This document shows positions 56,496 to 64,000 of a DNA stretch of 64,000 bases, piece by piece; position 1 is the first letter of the stretch, and each line of letters begins with the position of its first letter. Source of the DNA: Pelagibacterales bacterium SAG-MED38 (GTDB lineage Bacteria > Pseudomonadota > Alphaproteobacteria > Pelagibacterales > Pelagibacteraceae); NCBI GenBank assembly GCA_014653585.1, contig JACWEH010000003.1, forward strand, positions 22,051 to 86,050, read 5' to 3'. The notes below the pieces were generated by a model. The model was not told the DNA's origin. It saw nothing but the letters and a program-made list of their open reading frames with translations, and ran no database searches. A program made the translations under genes and the position numbers.

Positions 56496-57913
56496 TAAAT
56501 TATATTGATCTTTGAAACTACATCAATCAATTCACTAGGGAAAATAAAGTACATTAAAATTAGTAATGTAGATATTGTCAAAGATAACTTTAACCAAAGG
56601 CTATGATCTTTATCGTAACTATCTTTTTCATCATCAAAATACATTATTTTAATAATTCGCAAATAATAAAACGCTGCTATCACTGTTGATAGCAATCCAA
56701 CAATTGCTAGAAAATACATTGATTGTTCAATAACAGATTTAAAAATATAAAATTTTGCAAAAAAACCTGCAAGAGGTGGTATTCCAGCTAAAGAAAATAA
56801 AATTATCAATAATGAAATTGACAGTAATGGATGATTTTTTGATAATCCTGATAAATCATCTATTTCCTCGTAATAAATGTTATTTCTTTTCATCATTAAC
56901 AAACATGAAAAAAAACCTAAGTTCATAATAATATAAATAGTAATATAGATAACTGAACTTTGTATCCCGTCATTCGAACCAGTTGCTAATCCTGCTAAAG
57001 CATATCCAATGTGGCTAATCGAACTGTAAGCTATAAGTCGCTTAAGATTTTTTTGCCCTATTGCTGCTATAGCACCAAAGAGCATGGATGCGATTGATAA
57101 AAAAATTAAAATCATTTGCCACTGATCAATAAGATTTAAAAAAGGAACATAGAGAAATCTTATAAATACAGTTAATGCAGCTATTTTGGGTACCATTGTA
57201 AAAAATAGTGTTACAGATGTTGGTGAACCTTCATACACATCAGGAGCCCACATATGAAAGGGTACTGCAGAAATTTTGAATGCTAAACCCACTAAAATAA
57301 AAACTATTCCAAAAGTAAGAGCATATTCATTTGCATTAAATTGTGTCGCAATAACATTAAAATTTGTTGAGCCTGTAAAGCCATAAATCAATGAACAACC
57401 GTATAATAATAACCCTGATGATAATGCGCTTAAGACAAAATATTTTAGTCCTGCTTCTGATGATTTTAGTTGATCTCGATTAAAAGTTGCCAAAACATAT
57501 AAAGCTAATGATTGAAGCTCTAAACCCATATAGAAAACGATTAAATCATTAGAACTGATCATAACCATCATCCCTAAAACAGAACTTAAAATTAAAATTG
57601 GATACTCGATTTTAAAAATTTTAAAAGTCCTTAAATAATTTGATGAAATCAATAAAACTACAAATGCAGCTAGCAAAGTAATAATTTTCGTAAATGATGA
57701 TAGATAATCTATGACAAGGCTATCATTAAATAGAATTATTCGATCAATACTTAGAGTTTCATTGAATGTAATCACTGCTGTAATTAATAAAACTAACAAT
57801 GAAATATTATGAATTATTTTAGAACTATTTTTTTTGAAAACACCTAAAATAAGTAAAAACATTATCGATAATGAAATAAAAATTTCAGGAAGTATTAATT
57901 CAATATTATTCAT
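56495..57913 (-). CDS. nuoN: NADH-quinone oxidoreductase subunit N
   Basis: NuoN is one of three antiporter-like proton-pumping membrane subunits of complex I. It has 472 residues with about 14 helices. Visible are YMGLELQSLALYVL (conserved glutamate region), the PFHMWAPDVYEGSPTSVT block with the pump lysine region, and KNLKRLIAYSSISHIGYAL. The ATG overlaps the nuoM stop by four bases. Last of the nuo genes in the run; birA follows. Confidence 0.97.
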   Translation of the reverse strand: MNNIELILPEIFISLSIMFLLILGVFKKNSSKIIHNISLLVLLITAVITFNETLSIDRIILFNDSLVIDYLSSFTKIITLLAAFVVLLISSNYLRTFKIFKIEYPILILSSVLGMMVMISSNDLIVFYMGLELQSLALYVLATFNRDQLKSSEAGLKYFVLSALSSGLLLYGCSLIYGFTGSTNFNVIATQFNANEYALTFGIVFILVGLAFKISAVPFHMWAPDVYEGSPTSVTLFFTMVPKIAALTVFIRFLYVPFLNLIDQWQMILIFLSIASMLFGAIAAIGQKNLKRLIAYSSISHIGYALAGLATGSNDGIQSSVIYITIYIIMNLGFFSCLLMMKRNNIYYEEIDDLSGLSKNHPLLSISLLIILFSLAGIPPLAGFFAKFYIFKSVIEQSMYFLAIVGLLSTVIAAFYYLRIIKIMYFDDEKDSYDKDHSLWLKLSLTISTLLILMYFIFPSELIDVVSKINII

Positions 57914-59394
57914 TGTTTGCTTGCTACACTAAAGTTATATGTATCAATTAAATCATTTATCGAAACTTCAATAGTATTAATCAATGGTTCAGGATAAAAA
58001 CCAAAATATAAAGTTGGAATAGCTAAGCAAATAAGTATGAATGCCTCTGATTTATTTAAATCAATCATTTTTTTTAATTCTGAGTTAATTAGCTTTCCAA
58101 AAATAACTCTTTTATATAACCAAAGCATGTATGCAGCTCCGATAATAACCCCTAAACTAGCTAACACTGCTACTAAAAAATTATCTTTAAAAACAGCCAT
58201 TAAAATCAAAAACTCACCAACGAACCCACTTGTACCTGGTAATCCTAAAGCAGCTAAAGTAAATACCATAAATAAAATTGCATATTTAGGTATAACATTA
58301 ACAATACCTCCATAAGTTGTGATCAATCTGGAATGCATTCGATCATAAACGACACCAACACATAAAAATAAAGCTGCTGATACTAGACCGTGACTTATCA
58401 TTTGAATTATGCTTCCTTCAATACCTTGTTGTTGAATGGTAAATATTCCTATAGTAACAAATCCCATGTGAGCTACAGAAGAGTATGCAATTAGTTTTTT
58501 CATATCCTCCTGCATTAATGCGATTAAAGACGTGAAAATAATTGCAATAACACTTAATGTGTAAATTAAAGGAGTAAAAATTTCTGAGGCGGAAGGAAAT
58601 AACCCTAAAGAAAATCTTATAAATCCATATCCTGCCATTTTAAGCAAAATCGCAGCTAAAAGTACTGATCCTGCTGTAGGAGCCTCAACGTGAGCATCTG
58701 GAAGCCACGTATGAACTGGCCACATTGGGGTTTTTACCGCAAATGAACTAAAAAAAGCTAACCACAATAAATTTTGATATTTTGTGTCTATACCTAACTC
58801 ATAAAGTTGAACAACATCTGTAGTACCAGTGACCCAATAAATGGAAATTATTGCCACTAACATTAGAACTGAACCTAAAAGAGTGAACAAAAAAAACTTA
58901 AAAGCTGAATAAACTCTTCGCGACCCACCCCAAATTCCAATAATTAAAAACATCGGGATTAATCCAGCCTCAAAAAATAAGTAAAAAACCACAAGATCTA
59001 AAGAGCAAAAAACTCCTATCATGAAAGTTTCCATAATAAGAATGGCTATTAGAAATTCATTTAATCTTTTTGTGACTGAATTATTTACTGAAAGTATACA
59101 CAACGGTGTGATGAATGTTGTAAGAATTATAAAAAGTATTGATATTCCATCAACTCCTACTTTGTAATTAATTAAAGATTCGATCCAAATTCTATCTTCA
59201 ACAAATTGAAAAGCAGATGTTGTTTGGTCAAATAAAAACCACAAATAAATAGATAAAAAAAAGTTTACCAGAGATGTAAATAAGGCTACATATTTTACTG
59301 TGATATTATTTTCACTTTTACTTTTTGTAAAAAATAAAAAGAGTGCTCCTATAGAAGGTAAAAGTATCAATGAGGAAAGAATTGGGAAGTTCAT
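57910..59394 (-). CDS. nuoM: NADH-quinone oxidoreductase subunit M
   Basis: NuoM is the central antiporter-like subunit of complex I, 494 residues and about 14 helices. Key blocks are FFEAGLIPMFLIIGIWGG, KTPMWPVHTWLPDAHVEAPTAGSV, KKLIAYSSVAHMGFVTIG and FVGEFLIL. Glu and Lys residues in these helices belong to the proton channel. It overlaps nuoL by one base and nuoN by four. Confidence 0.97.
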   Translation of the reverse strand: MNFPILSSLILLPSIGALFLFFTKSKSENNITVKYVALFTSLVNFFLSIYLWFLFDQTTSAFQFVEDRIWIESLINYKVGVDGISILFIILTTFITPLCILSVNNSVTKRLNEFLIAILIMETFMIGVFCSLDLVVFYLFFEAGLIPMFLIIGIWGGSRRVYSAFKFFLFTLLGSVLMLVAIISIYWVTGTTDVVQLYELGIDTKYQNLLWLAFFSSFAVKTPMWPVHTWLPDAHVEAPTAGSVLLAAILLKMAGYGFIRFSLGLFPSASEIFTPLIYTLSVIAIIFTSLIALMQEDMKKLIAYSSVAHMGFVTIGIFTIQQQGIEGSIIQMISHGLVSAALFLCVGVVYDRMHSRLITTYGGIVNVIPKYAILFMVFTLAALGLPGTSGFVGEFLILMAVFKDNFLVAVLASLGVIIGAAYMLWLYKRVIFGKLINSELKKMIDLNKSEAFILICLAIPTLYFGFYPEPLINTIEVSINDLIDTYNFSVASKQ

Positions 59395-61307
59395 TATTTA
59401 ACAACCAAGAAGGTTAAAAAAGCAGAAAAACCAAGCAACATTATAAATGCATATTGATAAATATAACCACTTTGAAATTTATTGGCTTTAATAGAAAATT
59501 TTTTGATTAGCCCGGAAATACCATCAGGTCCAAACCCATCGATAACTTTAATATCAAAAAATTTCCACAAAAATAACCCAAGTCTTTTTGAAGATTTTAC
59601 AAATAAGATGTCGTAAATTTCATCAAAATACCATTTATTAAATAAAAATTGATATAATGGTTTATTAATATTAACTAATTGAGTTGGAAAATTCGCATTT
59701 TTAACAAATAAATAATAAGCTAATGGTATTGATAAAATCACTAGTGTTGGTGTTAAAGTTAAAAACCATAGTGGTGGATGATCGGTACTTAAAGGATCTA
59801 AAAAGAAAATCGATTCATTCCAAAAATTATTAATTCCTTCGTAACCTATAAATAAATCTTTAAAAATAAATCCAGCAAAAATCGCTCCTACAGCTAATAT
59901 TATCAAAGGTAGTAGCATAACTAGTGGTGACTCATGTGTCTCCTCAATCTTAAGTTCCTTATTGTTATACTGACCATGAAAAGTTTTAAACATCAGTCTC
60001 CATGAATAAATTGATGTTAAAAAAGCTGTAAATATCCCTATTCCAGCTGCATAGTACCCAGTGGTACTACCACTTAAATATGCAAATTCTATAATTGCAT
60101 CCTTAGAATAAAAACCGGACAGCAAAGGAAAGCCTGTTAATGCTAAAGTTCCTATTATCATTAAAACATATGTGTAAGGTAATTTTTTCCATACCCCTCC
60201 CATATTGTTGATATTTTGCTCGTCTTTAAATGCGTGAATAACAGATCCAGATCCCAAGAATAATAATGCTTTAAAGAATGCATGAGTAAACAAATGAAAC
60301 ATTGCAACATTATATGCACCTACGCCAGCAGCAAAAAACATATAACCTAATTGACTACATGTGGAATAAGCAATGATCTTTTTTATATCAGTTTGAACTA
60401 AAGCTACACTCGCTGCAAAAAAAGCAGTGCTCATACCAATTATAGTAACGATATTTAAAGCTAATTCTGAATATTCATATATCGGTGAGCATCTTACGAC
60501 TAGAAAAACTCCAGCTGTAACCATTGTGGCAGCATGAATCAAAGCTGAAACAGGTGTCGGACCCTCCATTGCATCTGGTAACCAAGTATGTAAAAAAATT
60601 TGAGCCGATTTACCCATAGCACCAATAAACAATAGTATACAAATTAAATCTATAGCGTTAATCTGAATACCTAAAAAATTAATTTTTTCATCTATAACCA
60701 ATGGGATTTGATTAAAAACTTCTGTGTAGTTTACCGTGCCAAATAAATAAAAAATCAAAAATATACCTAGAGCAAAACCAAAATCTCCAACTCTATTTAC
60801 AACAAATGCTTTAATTGCTGCTGCATTTGCAGTCTCCTTTTTAAACCAAAAACCAATTAAGAAATAAGAACAAAGACCTACTCCTTCCCAACCAAAAAAT
60901 AATTGAATAAAATTATCAGCCGTAACCAACATTAACATGGCAAAAGTAAATAATGATAGATATGCCATAAATCTTGGTTTGTGAGGATCGTGGGACATGT
61001 ATCCAATTGAATAGATATGAACTAATGCTGAAACAAAAGTTACCACTACTAACATTACTGATGACAATGCATCAATTTTCATTGACCAGTTTACTTCTAA
61101 CGATCCTGAATTGATCCATGTAGCAATTTTAATATTTTCCTCGTATTGATTAAAAATTACCTCATAGAACACAACCGCTGAAAAAATAGCTGAAATAGAT
61201 ACTAACAAACTTGTGACTATTTCTGAGTTTCTGTCTCCTATAAACTTTCCAAAAAATCCAGATATAATTGAAGCAATTAATGGTAATGCTATAATTGAAA
61301 TTTCCAT
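59394..61307 (-). CDS. nuoL: NADH-quinone oxidoreductase subunit L
   Basis: NuoL is the distal antiporter-like subunit of complex I. It has 637 residues with about 16 helices, including the long C-terminal lateral helix that clamps the pump modules. Motifs are FFGWEGVGLCSYFLIGFWF, AKSAQIFLHTWLPDAMEGPTPVSALIHAATMV-type helix 7-8 region, DIKKIIAYSTCSQLGYMF and FPLLSGFYSKD. It lies one base after nuoK and overlaps nuoM by one. Confidence 0.97.
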   Translation of the reverse strand: MEISIIALPLIASIISGFFGKFIGDRNSEIVTSLLVSISAIFSAVVFYEVIFNQYEENIKIATWINSGSLEVNWSMKIDALSSVMLVVVTFVSALVHIYSIGYMSHDPHKPRFMAYLSLFTFAMLMLVTADNFIQLFFGWEGVGLCSYFLIGFWFKKETANAAAIKAFVVNRVGDFGFALGIFLIFYLFGTVNYTEVFNQIPLVIDEKINFLGIQINAIDLICILLFIGAMGKSAQIFLHTWLPDAMEGPTPVSALIHAATMVTAGVFLVVRCSPIYEYSELALNIVTIIGMSTAFFAASVALVQTDIKKIIAYSTCSQLGYMFFAAGVGAYNVAMFHLFTHAFFKALLFLGSGSVIHAFKDEQNINNMGGVWKKLPYTYVLMIIGTLALTGFPLLSGFYSKDAIIEFAYLSGSTTGYYAAGIGIFTAFLTSIYSWRLMFKTFHGQYNNKELKIEETHESPLVMLLPLIILAVGAIFAGFIFKDLFIGYEGINNFWNESIFFLDPLSTDHPPLWFLTLTPTLVILSIPLAYYLFVKNANFPTQLVNINKPLYQFLFNKWYFDEIYDILFVKSSKRLGLFLWKFFDIKVIDGFGPDGISGLIKKFSIKANKFQSGYIYQYAFIMLLGFSAFLTFLVVK

Positions 61308-61308
61308 T

Positions 61309-61620
61309 TTATCCTTTTAATTTATCTATCTCTTCAACTCTAATGGTTCCTGCGTTCCGATAGTAGACTACTATTATTGCCAAACCAATTGCAGCCTCAG
61401 CGGCAGCAACAGTCAGAATAAATAATGTAAAAACTTGACCAGTTAAATCACCAAGATAAATAGAAAACGATACTAAATTAATGTTTACAGCTAATAATAT
61501 CAGCTCAATACTCATTAAAATCACGATAATATTTTTTCTATTTAAAAAGATACCTATGACACCAATGCTAAAGATAACTGCTCCTAAAGTGAGATAATGT
61601 CCTAATCCTATATCAGTCAT
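61309..61620 (-). CDS. nuoK: NADH-quinone oxidoreductase subunit K
   Basis: NuoK is a three-helix membrane subunit of complex I with the two conserved glutamates of the proton path, seen in [17 protein letters not shown] and [17 protein letters not shown]. It has 103 residues, the standard length. The start overlaps the nuoJ stop by eight bases. Order nuoJ-nuoK-nuoL is canonical. Confidence 0.97.
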   Translation of the reverse strand: MTDIGLGHYLTLGAVIFSIGVIGIFLNRKNIIVILMSIELILLAVNINLVSFSIYLGDLTGQVFTLFILTVAAAEAAIGLAIIVVYYRNAGTIRVEEIDKLKG

Positions 61621-62245
61621 CTATCTTAACTCCTTTATTAGAGGAAACCTCTAAAACTTCGATACCTTCAGATCTTTCTCTAGAAATTTGCTTTAAATAA
61701 CTTTGTGTTTTGACCCCTACTCTTCGTCTAAAAGTAAGAACAATTGCACCTATCATTGCAACTAATAATATCATTCCACTTATTTGAAAAACGTGAATAT
61801 AATCTGTGTACAAAACTTGGCCTAATGAGTGTGTATTACTTATTTCATTAGAAAGTTGAACAATATTTGGATCTGATAATTCAGGCTTATATTTCCATCC
61901 TCCCACAACAATAATTAATTCAAAAAAGATAATTGTGCTTATAATTAAGCCTATTGGTATATGACCAGAACTTTCTTTAGAATTAAACCATTGATTTTGT
62001 TGTTGAGCAACATTCAACATCATCACAACAAATAGGAACAAGACAGCTACTGCGCCAACATATACGATTAGCATTATCATTCCCAAAAACTCTGCACCAA
62101 TCATTATAAAAAGACATGAAATACTTATAAAATCTAATATTAAAAAAAAAACCGAATGTACGGTATTTTTTGAAACTGTAACCATGATAGCTGAAATGAC
62201 TGCAACAATAGAAAAAAAATAAAAAAATATTGCATGCGCTGCCAT
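61613..62245 (-). CDS. nuoJ: NADH-quinone oxidoreductase subunit J
   Basis: NuoJ is a five-helix membrane subunit of complex I, 210 residues. The conserved helix-3 region [22 protein letters not shown] with its glycine and tyrosine residues, which forms the pi-bulge helix, is clear. A polar C-terminal tail follows the last helix. It lies four bases after nuoI and overlaps nuoK by eight. Confidence 0.96.
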   Translation of the reverse strand: MAAHAIFFYFFSIVAVISAIMVTVSKNTVHSVFFLILDFISISCLFIMIGAEFLGMIMLIVYVGAVAVLFLFVVMMLNVAQQQNQWFNSKESSGHIPIGLIISTIIFFELIIVVGGWKYKPELSDPNIVQLSNEISNTHSLGQVLYTDYIHVFQISGMILLVAMIGAIVLTFRRRVGVKTQSYLKQISRERSEGIEVLEVSSNKGVKIDD

Positions 62246-62249
62246 AAAT

Positions 62250-62735
62250 TTATCTATAAGGATTGTCTGATTTTATATTCGCTGCTAAAATGTTTTCCCA
62301 TCTATCACCATTATCCAATAGTTTTTCTTTAGTGTAATAAAGCTCTTCTCTAGTTTCTGTCGAAAATTCAAAATTTGGACCTTGCACTATTGCATCTACG
62401 GGGCATGACTCCTCACACAAGCCACAATAAATACATTTCATCATATCAATATCGTAACGAGTGGTTTTTCTACTTCCATCAGATCTTTCAGCAGACTCAA
62501 TTGTTATTGCTTGTGCTGGACACACAGCCTCACATAACTTACATGCGATACATCTTTCTTCACCATTTGGATATCTTCTAAGTGCATGCTCTCCTCTAAA
62601 TCTTGGACTAATTTTTCCTTTTTCAAAAGGATAATTTATTGTCTTTTTTGATTTAAACATTTCTTTAAAGCCGATTAACAAGCCAGTTGCAAAATCAACC
62701 ATGAATATTGTTTTTAAAAATCTTGTAATTTTCAT
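62250..62735 (-). CDS. nuoI: NADH-quinone oxidoreductase subunit I
   Basis: NuoI carries iron-sulfur clusters N6a and N6b in the arm that delivers electrons to quinone. The 161-residue protein has two complete 4Fe-4S motifs: C62-C65-C68-C72 ([12 protein letters not shown]) and C101-C104-C107-C111 ([12 protein letters not shown]). An N-terminal amphipathic segment lies on the membrane. It follows nuoH directly. Confidence 0.98.
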   Translation of the reverse strand: MKITRFLKTIFMVDFATGLLIGFKEMFKSKKTINYPFEKGKISPRFRGEHALRRYPNGEERCIACKLCEAVCPAQAITIESAERSDGSRKTTRYDIDMMKCIYCGLCEESCPVDAIVQGPNFEFSTETREELYYTKEKLLDNGDRWENILAANIKSDNPYR

Positions 62736-63734
62736 CTAAATTGTGGGTAAAAGGTTAAAATAAAATAAATAACTAGCAGTTAAAACAACATAAGTTAAAG
62801 ATAATGGAAGAAATATTTTCCAGCCTAGTCGCATTAATTGATCATATCTATACCTCGGTACAACTGCTTTAACTAATGCAAATAAAAAAAATAAAAGTAA
62901 TATTTTAAAAATTAACCAAATAGCTCCTGGAATTAAATTAAATGGATATAAATCAACTGGTGAAAGCCATCCTCCTAAAAATAAAATAGATCCTAAAGCG
63001 CACATTAATAAAATATTTGCATACTCTCCTAACCAGAACATTGCATACATCATGCCTGAATATTCAGTTTGATAACCAGCAACTAATTCTGCTTCGGCTT
63101 CAGGTAAATCAAAAGGTGGTCGATTAGTTTCCGCTAAAGAGGAAATAAAAAATATTACAAACATTGGAAATAACGGAATTATGAACCAGATATTTTTTTG
63201 AGCTAAAACGATATCACTTAAATTTAATGATCCAACACACAAAAGAACATTGATGATAATTATGCCAATTGAAACCTCATAAGAAACCATTTGCGCAGCA
63301 GATCTTATTGACCCTAAAAAAGGATATTTTGAATTTGACGCCCAACCCCCCATGATAATTCCATAAACTCCAAGAGATGAGACAGCAAAAATATAAAGAA
63401 TTCCAACATTTATATTGGCTAAAACCTGATCCTCTCCAAAAGGTATAACTGCCCATGCTATTAAAGCTAAAGTCATTGTAATAATTGGAGCTAAAATAAA
63501 AATAATCTTATTAGAACTTGCTGGAATTATAATTTCTTTAAAAATATATTTTAGTGCATCTGCTAATGATTGTAGTAAACCAAAGGGACCAACAACATTA
63601 GGACCTTGTCTTTTTTGAACAAAAGCCCAAACTCTTCTATCTAACCAAACAATCATAGCTACAGAAACTAAAACCGGGACAAGAAGAAATAGTATTTTGT
63701 AGACTTCATTAAAGACTAAATTTATATATTCCAT
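62736..63734 (-). CDS. nuoH: NADH-quinone oxidoreductase subunit H
   Basis: NuoH is the membrane subunit that forms the quinone pocket with NuoB and NuoD. It has 332 residues and eight helices. Visible are the family signatures [20 protein letters not shown] and [30 protein letters not shown] residues with the acidic loop of the E-channel. The ATG at 63734 is three bases after nuoG. Order nuoG-H-I-J-K-L-M-N is canonical for alphaproteobacteria. Confidence 0.98.
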   Translation of the reverse strand: MEYINLVFNEVYKILFLLVPVLVSVAMIVWLDRRVWAFVQKRQGPNVVGPFGLLQSLADALKYIFKEIIIPASSNKIIFILAPIITMTLALIAWAVIPFGEDQVLANINVGILYIFAVSSLGVYGIIMGGWASNSKYPFLGSIRSAAQMVSYEVSIGIIIINVLLCVGSLNLSDIVLAQKNIWFIIPLFPMFVIFFISSLAETNRPPFDLPEAEAELVAGYQTEYSGMMYAMFWLGEYANILLMCALGSILFLGGWLSPVDLYPFNLIPGAIWLIFKILLLFFLFALVKAVVPRYRYDQLMRLGWKIFLPLSLTYVVLTASYLFYFNLLPTI

Positions 63735-63737
63735 TAT

Positions 63738-64000
63738 CTAACCTTCAGTACCAGTTCGTTTAACTTCTAATTTAGAATTGTTACAATTCAACATTGTTTT
63801 TGACGAGCGAGCAATTACATTAGAAAAATAATAATCTTTGTATTCTATTTTAATGGTCTCGTCCTCAAAACTACTTAAATCTACTTTAGTTTTATAGGGA
63901 CTCTCTTGTTTTTCTTTTTTTAAATTTATATAATTAAACATACTGCTCTCTAATTCATCTTTATCATTAAAAAGTCTTCTATTATTCATAAATTCAGCAA
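63738..64000 (-). CDS. nuoG: NADH-quinone oxidoreductase subunit G, C-terminal fragment
   Basis: Only the C-terminal end is in the window; the frame is open through base 64000, so the apparent Met at 63989 is internal. The visible 87 residues are the divergent tail beyond the molybdopterin-like domain (YKTKVDLSSF, YYFSNVIARSSKTMLNCN). The subunit is identified mainly by position directly upstream of nuoH, where nuoG always lies in this order; the tail itself has no diagnostic motif. NuoG carries iron-sulfur clusters in the peripheral arm of complex I. Confidence 0.8.
   Translation of the reverse strand, partial: AEFMNNRRLFNDKDELESSMFNYINLKKEKQESPYKTKVDLSSFEDETIKIEYKDYYFSNVIARSSKTMLNCNNSKLEVKRTGTEG

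Noticed and set aside
63738..63989. Separate 83-residue gene starting at Met 63989
   Set aside because: The frame stays open to the window edge and the position directly before nuoH is that of the nuoG C-terminus.

Overview
The window is a gene-dense, very AT-rich piece of an alphaproteobacterial chromosome. The protein content, the extreme compaction (many 1-8 base start/stop overlaps, no gene-free stretch over 300 bases) and the gene order point to the SAR11 clade (Candidatus Pelagibacter or a close relative). This is inferred from composition, synteny and protein character, not from a database search. No prophage, insertion sequence, CRISPR array, rRNA or obvious foreign island was seen; almost everything is core metabolism and envelope biogenesis.

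Left end (1-3057): a metallophosphoesterase of the PlcP type is followed at once by the first 22 codons of a glycosyltransferase, and a lipid kinase of the diacylglycerol kinase family is transcribed away from them. This looks like the phosphate-starvation lipid renovation set, which swaps phospholipids for glycolipids. Next come manC, ilvD and valS (1867-7402), then tRNA-Cys and tRNA-Asn. A small XRE regulator and the aapJQMP general amino-acid ABC transporter occupy 7725-12709, with a strong intrinsic terminator after aapJ and tRNA-Arg(TCT) upstream.

12972-18908 holds trkH, trkA, ntrX and ntrY. ntrX has no sigma-54 contact loop and carries a Walker B Glu-to-Gln change. Facing away is ispDF-pgpA-cinA (18935-20998). 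A minus-strand run follows: coq10-like, lipA, ftsB, eno, kdsA, pyrG, secG, tpiA (20975-27427). A plus-strand run ppiD-like, trpE, trpG, trpD, trpC, lexA, gltX (27484-34890) includes a good alphaproteobacterial SOS box in front of lexA.

34870-53295 is the large envelope and translation block on the minus strand: lpxB, lpxI, lpxA, lpxD, fabZ, skp/ompH, bamA, dxr, cdsA, uppS, frr, tsf, rpsB, dnaE, lolD, lolC/E, proS. The canonical neighbours rseP and pyrH are missing from their usual places. The rpsB leader can fold into a pseudoknot that covers its ribosome binding site. 53297-64000 holds a DUF1467 membrane protein, RNase J, coaX, birA and respiratory complex I genes nuoN to nuoG, with nuoG cut by the window edge.

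Together the genes cover phospholipid and lipid A synthesis, outer-membrane assembly, isoprenoid precursors, tryptophan and branched-chain amino-acid synthesis, amino-acid and potassium uptake, translation, and NADH oxidation. The most interesting points are the lipid-renovation cluster, the altered NtrX, the aap operon's leader and internal terminator, the paired operator-like repeats before the XRE gene, and the rpsB pseudoknot leader.
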